Origin: CBDFGS01 sp965247255
Lineage (GTDB): Bacteria > Chloroflexota > Dehalococcoidia > Lucifugimonadales > CAUZJF01
DNA: 64,000 nt
Reading direction: 5' to 3'
NCBI GenBank assembly: GCA_965247255.1
Contig: CBDFGS010000010.1
Coordinates: forward strand, 62,001-126,000
How positions within the stretch are numbered: the first letter of the stretch is position 1; each line of letters starts with the position of its first letter. Below, in pieces: positions 36,302 through 44,640 of this stretch. Under the pieces are notes generated by a model that saw nothing but the letters and a program-made list of their open reading frames with translations, was not told the origin of the DNA and made no database searches. Both the position numbers and the translations under genes were made by a program.

Positions 36302-36964
36302 TCATATCCCCGCGATCTTGATGGATGATCGCGCCTTGTAGATCCGGTTTATGTTCATCAGCAGCGCGGTGAAGGACTCCAGGTGCCCGGCGTTCTCCAA
36401 CCCTCCGCCGTCCACCGCCCTGACCCCCTTGATCTCCTCGGCCAGGTCCATCACAGTGCGTTTGGCCTCGGTGTCGTCGGCACACACGACGACGTCGGAG
36501 TCGATAGCTTTCTCTGGCTCTAGGAGGTCGTGGGCGCTCACGGTCTGAAACGCGCCGACTAATCTGGAGCCGGGTAGCATCGCCTGCGCCTGAAGCGCGG
36601 CAGAGCCCTCTTCCACGGGCACAGCCCTGGCCACACCCCGCGAGACGGTTACGGGCGCGGCGACTGCTACCACGATCTTGCCGTCCAAAATACGTTGGAG
36701 GCCGTTCAACACGCGGCGTTGCGCCGTGTGAGGTACCGTGAGGAAGACGATTTCAGCGGCGCTTGCGACTTCGCGGTTCAAGTCACCGCTTATCGAAGCG
36801 GAGCCCACGAGAGCAGGCGTACGGCTCGCCGCCTGTTTCGCCCGGCCAGCGTCCCTCGACCCGATTAGTACCTCGTGGCCGCTCTGGGCGAAGCGCAGGG
36901 CCAGACCCCTACCTTCCGGGCCGGTCCCGCCGATAAACCCGATTACACGAGCGTCCTTGCCCAC
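36302..36964 (-). CDS. npdG: Coenzyme F420:NADP oxidoreductase (NpdG-like)
   Basis: A 220-residue Rossmann-fold reductase. The N-terminal IGFIGGTGPEGRGLALRFA nucleotide loop, the basic GSRDAGRAKQAA strand end suited to NADP, VFLTVPHTAQRRVL and the closing GGGLENAGHLESFTALLMNINR match F420-dependent NADP reductases. They pass hydride between F420H2 and NADP. This implies that the organism makes or uses F420, although no F420 biosynthesis gene is in the window. A small orphan gene lies 50 bases upstream on the same strand. Confidence 0.88.
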   Translation of the reverse strand: MGKDARVIGFIGGTGPEGRGLALRFAQSGHEVLIGSRDAGRAKQAASRTPALVGSASISGDLNREVASAAEIVFLTVPHTAQRRVLNGLQRILDGKIVVAVAAPVTVSRGVARAVPVEEGSAALQAQAMLPGSRLVGAFQTVSAHDLLEPEKAIDSDVVVCADDTEAKRTVMDLAEEIKGVRAVDGGGLENAGHLESFTALLMNINRIYKARSSIKIAGI

Positions 36965-37014
36965 GTTCAGTCCAAGGGTGGCGTCTGTTCACGTCGATCG
37001 CGCAGAAACACTCT

Positions 37015-37311
37015 CTAGCCCTGCATCGGCCGAACATCGGGGGCCACGGCGACGTCTCCCTGGCCCTCCTGGTATAGCTCCCAGGGCCGGAACGACTCGA
37101 CGAACTCCTTCCCCTCCTCCATGGTAGCCAGGCCCTTCACGGCGCGGCCGGGCTCGTACCCAAACGTCTTGGCAAAGGCGTCGAATCCCCGTTTGGTCTC
37201 TCGCACGCCGCCTATTTCCTCTTCGAAGGAGCTGTCATCGGAGGCGAGGAGGAGCCGCTGGCCCCGCCTTGCCTCTCTCCAGAACACTTGCATGATCGTC
37301 TCTCCCGCCAT
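37015..37311 (-). CDS. Small soluble protein of unknown function
   Basis: A 98-residue charged protein with no recognised motif. It has a helical middle (FDAFAKTFGYEPGRAVKGL) and no signal, membrane helix or cysteines. It lies 50 bases upstream of the F420:NADP reductase on the same strand and may be co-transcribed. No function is proposed. Confidence 0.55.
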   Translation of the reverse strand: MAGETIMQVFWREARRGQRLLLASDDSSFEEEIGGVRETKRGFDAFAKTFGYEPGRAVKGLATMEEGKEFVESFRPWELYQEGQGDVAVAPDVRPMQG

Positions 37312-37506
37312 TCAAACTACGACAATACGGTGGGACCGGCTCTACTCTACCGGCAACTCACGCCGCGGTGCAACTAATACTTAGGGCGAGAGAAACGACT
37401 TTTTGGCCTGCCTAGATCCAAGACATGCGAGCCTTGTAGACAGCCCGCACGTCGCTTGCGTAGAATATCGACATCAAATATCTCGGGCGATTCGAGGTGA
37501 TCGGGA

Positions 37507-37599
37507 ATGTCTTGGAAATGCGAGAAGTGCGGCCACGAGAACCCGCCTACGCGTGACGTGTTCTGCGCGAAGTGTGGGAAGCGTCGCAAGGGCTGGTAG
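37507..37599 (+). CDS. 30-residue RanBP2-type zinc finger protein
   Basis: A tiny frame that encodes a single complete zinc finger: SWKCEKCGHENP, then FCAKCGKRRKGW. It has the Trp-x-Cys-x2-Cys-x3-Asn-x7-Cys-x2-Cys arrangement of RanBP2-type fingers, which bind RNA or protein in other systems. GAGGTGAT lies about eight bases before ATG 37507, a strong ribosome site for so small a gene. It is too short for most gene finders. Function unknown. Confidence 0.62.
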   Translation: MSWKCEKCGHENPPTRDVFCAKCGKRRKGW

Positions 37600-37824
37600 A
37601 CCGGACCGTCGAAGAGCCGTTCGCGTGAGCGAGCCGCCACGACGATGGCGCCGCGCGCGCGGTCGCATGCCACGCCACGCAAGTGGGTGGCAGCGCTCAG
37701 AGCGCGATGCATGCCGGTCTCTCCGCGATAGCAGCGCTCCCCTCCACCCGCTTCACTAGACAAGCAGCGGTGTTGAAGTTAGCATGAACCCGTATGAGCC
37801 ATCAGGGTCGGAGGCCGACGGGAA

Positions 37825-38076
37825 ATGCCGGAACCCAACGTGAGATACGCTCCCGAGACGTGCGCGTTTTGTGAGGGCGCAGGTCTCCCGAGGGATATCC
37901 CCGAGGAGAAGATCCACGAGTGGCGGCTGTGCCCTGTCTGCCGGGGGCAGGGCAGCGTCCTGGTGGCCCAGCCAGCCCACGAGTGCGCGCGTTGCAATGG
38001 AAAAGGGCGCGAGCCGGAAACCAAGCATACGTGTTGGGCGTGCAAGGGTCCAGGTTGGGCGCACTCACTCGTGTGA
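37825..38076 (+). CDS. DnaJ-type zinc-finger protein without a J domain
   Basis: An 83-residue protein made almost wholly of four CxxCxGxG modules: CAFCEGAG, CPVCRGQG, CARCNGKG and CWACKGPG. This is the full cysteine-rich centre of DnaJ, which binds two zinc ions and helps hold unfolded clients. The J domain and the client-binding C-terminal domains are absent, so it cannot act as a normal Hsp70 co-chaperone. Similar solo fingers occur in thiol-disulfide or assembly factors. The start ATG 37825 has no strong ribosome site. It converges with guaB3. Confidence 0.7.
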   Translation: MPEPNVRYAPETCAFCEGAGLPRDIPEEKIHEWRLCPVCRGQGSVLVAQPAHECARCNGKGREPETKHTCWACKGPGWAHSLV

Positions 38077-38128
38077 GGGGAAGCCGGTCCAATCAAGTCC
38101 TGGGCGCCGGGGCGTCTCAGAGCCGCCG

Positions 38129-39268
38129 CTACACCAACTCCAGCTGGTGGTGCTTCCCTTCGGTCTTGATCGACGGGGCGAACACAATCTCAGCCTGATG
38201 CATGTCCCTGATGCTCACCGCGCCCACCATGCCCATGCACGCCTGTAGAGCACCGATGAGGTTGTGGGTCCCGTCCACCTTCGCAGACGGCCCGAACATT
38301 ATCTCGTTTAGGGTGCCGGTCACGCCGACGTCGACTCGGGTGCCTCTCGGCAGCGCGGGGTGCGGGCTGGCCATACCCCAGTTGTGACCCTTTCCAGGAG
38401 CCTCTTCCGCCTGGGCTAACGGGGTCCCGATCATCACGGCGTCCGCGCCGCAAGCGAAAGCTTTGCAGAGGTCACCCCCCGTGCGGATGCCGCCATCGGT
38501 GATTATCGGAACGTACCTGCCGGTCCTCCGGTAGTGCTCCTCCCTTGCAGCCATGCAGTCCATCGTCGCGGTCACCTGCGGGACACCCACCGCCGTGACC
38601 TCTCGGGTGGTGCAAGCAGCGCCCGGCCCCACACCTACCAGCACCGCGTGGATGCCGGTCTCCATAAGCTCCAGCGCGGCGTCGTAGGTAACGCAGTTTC
38701 CGACCATCACGGGCACGTTGACCATCTCGAGGAGATCGGAGAAGACCAGGCCATCCTCATTCTTGGAGACGTGGCGCGCGGTCGTTACCGTCGACTGGAC
38801 GACCAAGACGTCCGCTCCCGCGTCGACCGCCACGGGAGCGAACCGCGTGGTGTTGGCGGGGGTAACAGAAACGGCGCACTTGGCGCCGTTTCGCTTTATC
38901 TCCTCGATGCGCGCCCCTATCAGGTCTTCCCTAACAGGGGCGGCGTAGACCCTCTGGAGGAGGCCGGTCACCTCCTCCGGAGGCGCATCCGCGATCTGGG
39001 AGATCACCTCGTCGGGCTCGTCGTACTTGGTCTGAACACCCTCCAGGTTCATCACTCCCATGCCGCCGATTTTGTCCATCTGAACAGCGAAGGACGGAGA
39101 CACGATGGCGTCCATAGCGGAGGCGAACACCGGCGCGGAGAGGCTGATGCCGTCAATCGAGAAATCGGTGTTGACCAGGTCAGGGTTTATGGTCACCTCG
39201 CCCGGGACGATGGCGACCTCATCGAAACCGTACGCGCGCCTGATTTCTTTGACCTGGCGATCACCCAT
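38129..39268 (-). CDS. guaB3: GuaB3-family IMP dehydrogenase-like protein
   Basis: A 379-residue TIM-barrel protein of the IMPDH/GMPR group without CBS domains. Visible parts are APVFASAMDAIVSP, the GVGPGAACTTREVTAVGVPQ loop with the active cysteine, ITDGGIRTGGDLCKAFACGADAVMIG and a C-terminal MVGAVSIRDMHQAEI. Actinobacterial GuaB3 proteins look alike and catalyse GMP reductase-type chemistry; which reaction applies here is uncertain. The start is well supported: GGAGG seven bases before ATG 39268 and a strong promoter about 30 bases further up. Confidence 0.87.
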   Translation of the reverse strand: MGDRQVKEIRRAYGFDEVAIVPGEVTINPDLVNTDFSIDGISLSAPVFASAMDAIVSPSFAVQMDKIGGMGVMNLEGVQTKYDEPDEVISQIADAPPEEVTGLLQRVYAAPVREDLIGARIEEIKRNGAKCAVSVTPANTTRFAPVAVDAGADVLVVQSTVTTARHVSKNEDGLVFSDLLEMVNVPVMVGNCVTYDAALELMETGIHAVLVGVGPGAACTTREVTAVGVPQVTATMDCMAAREEHYRRTGRYVPIITDGGIRTGGDLCKAFACGADAVMIGTPLAQAEEAPGKGHNWGMASPHPALPRGTRVDVGVTGTLNEIMFGPSAKVDGTHNLIGALQACMGMVGAVSIRDMHQAEIVFAPSIKTEGKHHQLELV

Positions 39269-39299
39269 GCAGCACCCTCCTGCCCCGGAGTATCCAGCG

Positions 39300-39329
39300 A
39301 TTATAGATAATCGAAATGGTCTCGGTCAA
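39300..39329 (-). promoter_or_regulatory. Strong sigma-70-type promoter of guaB3
   Basis: On the minus strand TTGACC (39329-39324), an 18-base spacer and a perfect TATAAT (39305-39300). Transcription would start near 39293, leaving a leader of about 25 bases that holds the GGAGG ribosome site. Confidence 0.62.
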
Positions 39330-39419
39330 GAACATTTTCGGTAGAATGGATATACCCATTCTGCGATAATTGGAGTGCCGGGTCGAGGTCGGAATCCACG
39401 CGCAAGCAGGCAAGCTTCA

Positions 39420-39465
39420 GTGAATTCGAGGTCGCCAGAAACCAGGGTAAAAGAGCTTGGCGTTA
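39420..39465 (+). pseudogene. queG: 5' fragment of queG cut off by IS1380 insertion
   Basis: GTG 39420 opens a frame VNSRSPETRVKELGV that stops making sense at the IS left end (39466). Joining base 39465 directly to 41175 (dropping the IS and one TTA copy) continues in frame as TLGFDVVGITSAEPF, the typical QueG N-terminus. This shows both the original start and the insertion point. Confidence 0.75.
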
Positions 39466-41171
39466 CCCCGAATCCACCGAAGGACGTCCTTGGGGACAGC
39501 CCTTGAAGAAGCCAGCGGGTGCTCCTCTGAATCTGGGATAATGGTTTTGGAACAGAAACCCGCCCGGAAACAAGGAGCACCCAATAGATGCTGCCACAGA
39601 ACAAACCCGACCGTATCCGCATCCTCTTTGACGACCATCGCCTGGTGGCCAATGCCGGCCTGCTCCTGCCGGCCACCCTAGCCCGGCACCTGGGCCTGCG
39701 GGAACTCGTCGACCATCACCTTGACCTCGGCGGAGCGCCGGGACGGGCGAACACTGGGGACAAGATGCTGACGCTGGTCGCTTCCGCGCTGGCAGGCGGC
39801 GACTGCATCGACGACGCCGATGCGCTGCGCGCTGGTGGGACGGTTGGTGTTCTAGGCTGCGTGGTCAAGGCGCCATCCACCCTGGGGACCTTCCTGCGCA
39901 GCTTCCGGTGGGGGCATGTCCGTCAACTCGACCGCGTGAGCCGCCAGTTGTTGGCCCGGGCCTGGGCCGCTGGGGCCGGACCCGGCGACTCGCCCCTGAC
40001 CATCGACCTGGACTCGACCATCTGCGAGACCTATGGACTGGCCAAGGAGGGAGCGCGCCACCACGGCTATACCGGCGCCCGCGGCTATCACCCGCTGCTG
40101 GCCATTGCCGCCGGCACCGGCGAGGTGCTGATGTCCCGGCTGCGCGAGGGCCGGGCCAACACCGCCCGTGGCGCCGCCCACTTCCTGCGTGAGACGGTGG
40201 GGCGGGTGCGCTACGGCGGGGCCAGGGGACAACTCACGGTGCGGGCCGACAGCGGCTTCTACGCCCACACTGTCGTTGCCGCCTGCCGGGAAATGGATGT
40301 CCGCTTCTCTATCACCATCCGCCAGCGCGCCAGGCTGCGGGATCTGATCGAGGCGATACCAGAGGAGGACTGGACTCCCATTCCCTACTGGATGGACGGC
40401 GCCGCCGATGTCGCCGAGACGACTTACACCCCGTTCCAGACCAAGCCGGACGCCGCGCCGGTGCGGCTCATTGTCCGGCGGGTGAAGCCGACGCCCGGTT
40501 CCCAGCTCGCCCTCTTCGCCAGATACAGCTATCACGCCTTCATCACCGACCGCGATGGGGAGACGCTGGAACTGGAGGCCGATCATCGCCGCCACGCCGA
40601 GGTCGAGAACGCCATACGCGACCTCAAGTACGGCGTCGGGCTGAACCACATGCCGTCGGCGCGCTTCGCCGCCAACGGCGCCTGGCTGGCGGTCCAGGTG
40701 ATGGCGCATAACCTGGCCCGCTGGACGGCGCGGATTGGTCTGGGCGAGCGGACCGTGATCACCAAGACCCTCAGGCGGCGGGTCTTCGCTCTGGTGGGAC
40801 GGATCACCCGCTCGGCGCGCCGCCTCACTTTGCATCTCCCCCGGCGCTGGCCTTGGGAAACCCAGTTCACTCGCGCCTTGGCCCGGCTGCAAGCCATTCC
40901 GTTCCCGGCCTGACGGCCAGCCTGCAACTGACCCAACGTCCCCGCAATCTCGCGCCACCCCGGTCGCGAGAGTCCCCTGCTGCGTATCCTCTCGCCTTCC
41001 CGCGCATCGCAACTCCCGCATAGGGCCTTAGGGGCCCTGTGCGGCCACTGAAGACCGCCCGCCGGCCTCCCATCTACCCCAAGACCCCAGGCCATCTCCC
41101 CTGTAGCTCCCTCACCCACCCCCTTCCGCTGCCCTCACGCCGTCCATCGGTGTCCTTCGGTGGATTCGGGG
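39466..41171 (+). mobile_element. IS1380-family insertion sequence
   Basis: A 1706-bp element with 20-bp perfect terminal inverted repeats starting CCCCGAATCCACC and ending in its complement. It is flanked by the direct repeat TTA (39463-39465 and 41172-41174), which I read as the target duplication because removing one copy restores the queG frame. It carries one transposase gene. The ends and the intact transposase suggest a recent insertion. Confidence 0.85.
39588..40913 (+). CDS. IS1380-family transposase
   Basis: A 441-residue DDE transposase. Acidic catalytic positions lie in LTIDLDSTICETYG, TVRADSGFY and the late HAEVENAIRDLKYGVGLNHMPS segment, which holds the Y-(2)-R-(3)-E-(6)-K-like block near the end. 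The N-terminal part (ATLARHLGLRELVD, DKMLTLVASALAGGDCIDD) matches the group. GGAG lies ahead of ATG 39588. Full length, no frameshift seen. Confidence 0.92.
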   Translation: MLPQNKPDRIRILFDDHRLVANAGLLLPATLARHLGLRELVDHHLDLGGAPGRANTGDKMLTLVASALAGGDCIDDADALRAGGTVGVLGCVVKAPSTLGTFLRSFRWGHVRQLDRVSRQLLARAWAAGAGPGDSPLTIDLDSTICETYGLAKEGARHHGYTGARGYHPLLAIAAGTGEVLMSRLREGRANTARGAAHFLRETVGRVRYGGARGQLTVRADSGFYAHTVVAACREMDVRFSITIRQRARLRDLIEAIPEEDWTPIPYWMDGAADVAETTYTPFQTKPDAAPVRLIVRRVKPTPGSQLALFARYSYHAFITDRDGETLELEADHRRHAEVENAIRDLKYGVGLNHMPSARFAANGAWLAVQVMAHNLARWTARIGLGERTVITKTLRRRVFALVGRITRSARRLTLHLPRRWPWETQFTRALARLQAIPFPA

Positions 41172-42277
41172 TTACGCTAGGCTTCGATGTCGTGGGAATC
41201 ACCTCCGCCGAACCGTTCCGCCGCGACGAGGAGGCTGCGCTGGCCAGAGTCCGCGACGGCTTGATGGACGGGCTGCCGTGGTACACGGAGGACCGGGTCA
41301 GACTAGCTTCCCACCCTGAGCTCCTGTTAGAACAGGCTAAGTCCGTCATATCCCTGGCCATGAGCTACCTCACCGGGGAGCCGAACCCTGACGGGACCGG
41401 GCCTCACGGAAAGATCGGCCGTTACGCGTGGGGCGACGACTACCACGACGTGATGAAGTCCCGGCTGAAGGAGTTCGTCCGGCTCCTGTCGGAGGAGATG
41501 GACCGGCCCATCAGGACGCGTATCTTCGTCGACGACGGGCCGATGAATGATCGGGCCGCCGCCGAGCGAGCGGGCGTTGGGTGGTTCGGCAAGAACACTA
41601 ACATCCTGACGCCCAGCCATGGTTCGTGGGTCTTGCTGGGCCAGGTCATAACCGACATGGAACTGAAACCCGACGCGCCTCTGCGCAAGACGTGCGGCGA
41701 GTGTGTGCGCTGCATCGATGCGTGTCCAACGGGGGCGATCGTAGCCCCGTACGTAATCGACAACCGGAAGTGCATCTCGTTCTTGACGATAGAGCTCCGT
41801 GGCGCCATACCAAGGGAGATGCGCCCGCTGGTGGGTGACTGGGTGTTCGGGTGCGACATCTGTCAGGACGTCTGCCCGGTGAACCGGAAGGCCGCCGTCA
41901 GTCAGGAGCCAGCCTTCCAGCAGCGACACGACTTCGCCGCACCCACGCTTCTGCCCCTGCTGGAGCTCGACGACGAGGGGTTTCGGGAGAGGTTCCGCAA
42001 CAGCCCCATCAAGCGCGCCAAACGGGTCGGGCTACAGCGGAATGTCTGCGTGGCGCTGGGCAACATCGGTGACCCTGTGGCGGTGCCATCGCTGCTCCAG
42101 AGCCTCCAGTCGGCGGACACGCTCGTCCGCCAGCACGCGGCCTGGGCCCTGGGCCGCATTGGGGGCGCTGAGGCCGCCCAGGCTCTGGAGCAGGCCGCCG
42201 GCCGCGAGCGTGACCCGGACGTCCGCGAGGAGATCGAGCTCGCGATCGAGGAGGCCGCCGCGGTGGCTCGCGCGTAG
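41039..42277 (+). CDS. queG: Epoxyqueuosine reductase QueG, 5' end replaced by IS sequence
   Basis: QueG reduces epoxyqueuosine to queuosine in tRNA with a cobalamin and two [4Fe-4S] clusters. Authentic queG sequence starts only at 41172 (VTLGFDVVGITSAEPF). Everything upstream in the frame, from GTG 41039, is read from the right end of the IS1380 element. The rest is complete: RAAAERAGVGWFGKN, the cluster motifs CGECVRCIDACPTGAI and CDICQDVCPVN, and HEAT-like repeats at the C-terminus (LVRQHAAWALGRIGG). The protein could still be made from a start inside the IS (GTG 41039 or GTG 41150), with an altered first 15 residues, if transcription is provided. Confidence 0.85.
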   Translation: MRPLKTARRPPIYPKTPGHLPCSSLTHPLPLPSRRPSVSFGGFGVTLGFDVVGITSAEPFRRDEEAALARVRDGLMDGLPWYTEDRVRLASHPELLLEQAKSVISLAMSYLTGEPNPDGTGPHGKIGRYAWGDDYHDVMKSRLKEFVRLLSEEMDRPIRTRIFVDDGPMNDRAAAERAGVGWFGKNTNILTPSHGSWVLLGQVITDMELKPDAPLRKTCGECVRCIDACPTGAIVAPYVIDNRKCISFLTIELRGAIPREMRPLVGDWVFGCDICQDVCPVNRKAAVSQEPAFQQRHDFAAPTLLPLLELDDEGFRERFRNSPIKRAKRVGLQRNVCVALGNIGDPVAVPSLLQSLQSADTLVRQHAAWALGRIGGAEAAQALEQAAGRERDPDVREEIELAIEEAAAVARA

Positions 42278-42939
42278 CTTTCCACTGGCAGAGCAACCGA
42301 CTCTTAATCCCTTGGTGTAAGGCCAGACCACAGGAAACTCGCCAGAATCCCGCACCAACGCCTTAAGGTCACCAACGATTCTGTTAACTGGCGCGCGCGT
42401 GGTTCGACTAGCTCACCACGAACGAAATCATGCGTTCCTCTTGAGCATGTCGAAAGGATCGCTCCTTCTCTGAGGTCGTCGAAAGATATGTTCATGCTGA
42501 AAAGCCTAAGTCCGCAAGGCGGACCGAACGTGGGAAAGTAACCATACCCAAACTTCGTCGGGGTTGGCGCTGCGCGCTGTTGCTGCGCCCTGGGCGGGCC
42601 TCGACGAAACTCCTGAAACGGGGGCCGATAGGGGAGATAGAGGATTTCAGCGGCCCGCGGCAAATCCCCCTTAATCCCCCTTTTCGAAAGGGGGAGACAA
42701 GGCTGGCCTCTCCAGACTCCCGGAAAAACGAGCAGTTACTTGAGAGCCGCTTACGTCCCGATGCGGCATCGGGACCGAACGTCGTAGTGGCGCTGCTTGC
42801 CGCGCCCACGCTGGCCTCCCAAGAATCCGTGAAATGGAGCAATTACTTGAAAGAGCCTGTAGAAGAACCCTTTCGCACTGAGCTTGGCGAAGGGAGTCAT
42901 CAGTTTCCAGCTGCCCGCAGCGCGGCAAATGAGGCTACC
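42278..42939. other. Repeat-mosaic intergenic region
   Basis: These 662 bases hold no convincing gene, although frames are open through them. They contain pieces of common dispersed repeats: TTCGACTAGCTCACCACGAA (42404-42423), a C-rich run AATCCCCCTTAATCCCCC with its complement AAAGGGGG (42663-42692) that can fold into a hairpin, the 21-bp unit at 42789-42809, and CTGAGCTTGGCGAAGGGA (42880-42897). Confidence 0.5.
42789..42809 (+). repeat. 21-bp direct repeat, left copy
   Basis: GGCGCTGCTTGCCGCGCCC then AC. It is identical to 43718-43738, 929 bases away. Each copy can also fold on itself through GGCGC and GCGCC. The two copies bracket the Nmad3-like gene. Confidence 0.7.
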
Positions 42940-43761
42940 TTGCCCGGCCGCATATTCCTAGCCAACGTGGGCGCGAACGCCAGCCACCGTTTCGCGGGGC
43001 CCGTATTCCCGGACCGGACCTTCGAGTTCCTCCCTATTCCCGAGGACCGGGACCTCTCCGGGGAGCACGCTGTCAGGTACTCAGACCTGCGGTCGCACAA
43101 CGAGCCCGCCGGCGACCTGCTCAGGTACATCCCCCGCCGTCTGTGGGAGTGGCCGGCCCACCACGACCCCGAGTTCGAGACGTTCACCTATGGAGATAAC
43201 TGCGCTGTGAGCCCAAGGGCCTCAGCGCTGCGCAAATTGGAGCGAGGTGACTTCCTGCTGTTCCTGGCGAGGCTAGAGCAATGGGCGGATGGGGCTTCAA
43301 CGGGCCAATATGGCTTCTACCTGGTAGGCTACCTTGTCATTCAGGAGATCGTGAAAGACGTCGCCCGCCGCCCACGCCCGGCTCTCCTCGGCCGGATTCG
43401 CGCCAACGCCCACGTGCGACGCGGAATGGGCGGCGCCGAATGGTGGAACGGGTTCTGGGTCTTCAGGGGCTCCAGTCGTTCCCGTCGCTTCGAGCGGGCC
43501 GTGCCGGTAACCAGAGAGCTTGCCGGCCGCGTATTCACCAGTGCCGACGGCGCCCCGTGGCGCTGGGACCAGGGCAGAAGCGACTTGCAGGTCATCGGCT
43601 CTTACACCCGAAGCTGCCGCTGTGTCATTGACCCTTCCCTGACCGGCCACCGCCAGCGCGCGGATGCGCTGTGGGAGTGGACACGCGAGCACGGCGGCGC
43701 GGTCATATCTCCGTCGGGGCGCTGCTTGCCGCGCCCACTGCAGGGCGGGGGCCGATGTTGA
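42940..43761 (+). CDS. Nmad3-like (nucleotide modification associated) protein
   Basis: About 273 residues from TTG 42940, which has GAGG five bases upstream; the open frame further up is repeat-derived. The N-terminus RIFLANVGANASHRF, then VFPDRTFEFLPIPE, FETFTYGD, RKLERGDFLLFLARLEQW and GFYLVGYLVI match what I know of the Nmad3 domain. That family was predicted from phage and bacterial DNA base-modification clusters. I give this from memory of the family pattern only. No other modification gene lies beside it. The last 15 residues are encoded by the right copy of a 21-bp direct repeat. Confidence 0.55.
   Translation: MPGRIFLANVGANASHRFAGPVFPDRTFEFLPIPEDRDLSGEHAVRYSDLRSHNEPAGDLLRYIPRRLWEWPAHHDPEFETFTYGDNCAVSPRASALRKLERGDFLLFLARLEQWADGASTGQYGFYLVGYLVIQEIVKDVARRPRPALLGRIRANAHVRRGMGGAEWWNGFWVFRGSSRSRRFERAVPVTRELAGRVFTSADGAPWRWDQGRSDLQVIGSYTRSCRCVIDPSLTGHRQRADALWEWTREHGGAVISPSGRCLPRPLQGGGRC
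43718..43738 (+). repeat. 21-bp direct repeat, right copy
   Basis: An exact copy of 42789-42809. It lies inside the 3' end of the Nmad3-like reading frame, so the C-terminal tail of that protein is repeat-encoded. Confidence 0.7.
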
Positions 43762-43809
43762 CGATGCTGGGCGGTCGTAATACGCTAGGCGTGCAGCGAG
43801 GAGGTCACC

Positions 43810-44613
43810 GTGAGCGCCATGCAGACCGCGACAATTCCCAGCAGCCCGAGCGAGCTGCGAGCCCTGATCAGGGAGGGAGCGCTGGTGAGAGCGACCAGCG
43901 GCCTTGCTCCCGGCCACGTGCAGGCCAACCTGGTGGTCCTGCCGAAGGACCAGGCGTTCGAGTTCTTGCTGTTCTGCCAACGCAATCCCAAACCGTGCCC
44001 CCTGATCGAGGTCGTAGAGGCGGGCTCCGCGGAGCCGCGGGAAAGCGCGCCCGGAGCGGACTTACGAACGGACCTCGCAAAGTACCGCGTCTACGAGCAC
44101 GGTGAGCTGGTGGCGGAGCCTGAGGAGATCTCAGACATCTGGCAAGACGACATGGTCTCGTTCCTGATCGGGTGTAGCTTTACCTTTGAGTCCGCGTTGA
44201 TCAAGGCGGGTATTCCCCTGCCCCACTTCGAAAGGGGCTCCAACGTCTCCATGTTCATCACGTCCATCCCGACGAAGACCGCCGGCGCTTTCTCCGGGCC
44301 TCTCGTCGTGTCGATGAGGGCGATTCCGCAAGGCAAGGTCGTCAGGGCGGTGCAGGTGACCTCGCGGTTTCCCTCGGTCCACGGTGCGCCCGTGCACATA
44401 GGCAATCCTGCGGCCATTGGCGTGGACGACGTGACCACACCCCACTTGGGCGATCCCGTCGAGTTCCAGGACGGCGACGTGCCCGTTTTCTGGGCGTGCG
44501 GCGTGACTCCGCAGGCCGTCGCTATGCAGTCGAAGCCTCCCCTTATGATCACGCACTCGCCGGGACACATGTTCATCACGGACCTGAGGGACGAGGACCT
44601 CGCAGTCTTGTAG
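43810..44613 (+). CDS. D-glutamate cyclase-like/putative hydro-lyase (DUF1445)
   Basis: A 267-residue protein of the DUF1445 family. Typical segments are LRALIREGALVRATSGLAPG at the start, DMVSFLIGCSFTFESAL in the middle, FSGPLVVSMRAIP and FWACGVTPQAVA, ending in SPGHMFITD. In mammals the same domain is joined to a DUF4392 domain in D-glutamate cyclase (DGLUCY), which turns D-glutamate into 5-oxo-D-proline. The next gene encodes precisely that second domain, so the pair is probably the two-chain counterpart. The gap is 27 bases. Confidence 0.85.
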   Translation: MSAMQTATIPSSPSELRALIREGALVRATSGLAPGHVQANLVVLPKDQAFEFLLFCQRNPKPCPLIEVVEAGSAEPRESAPGADLRTDLAKYRVYEHGELVAEPEEISDIWQDDMVSFLIGCSFTFESALIKAGIPLPHFERGSNVSMFITSIPTKTAGAFSGPLVVSMRAIPQGKVVRAVQVTSRFPSVHGAPVHIGNPAAIGVDDVTTPHLGDPVEFQDGDVPVFWACGVTPQAVAMQSKPPLMITHSPGHMFITDLRDEDLAVL

Positions 44614-44640
44614 CTCCTAACGGCCTGAAAGGTGCAACCA

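Noticed and set aside
41039..41171. Proline-rich N-terminus of QueG
   Set aside because: It is translated from the right end of the IS1380 element; the natural N-terminus lies at 39420-39465.
42580..42939. 120-residue N-terminal extension of the Nmad3-like protein
   Set aside because: The DNA is a mosaic of dispersed intergenic repeats, and TTG 42940 has a good ribosome site directly before the conserved domain.
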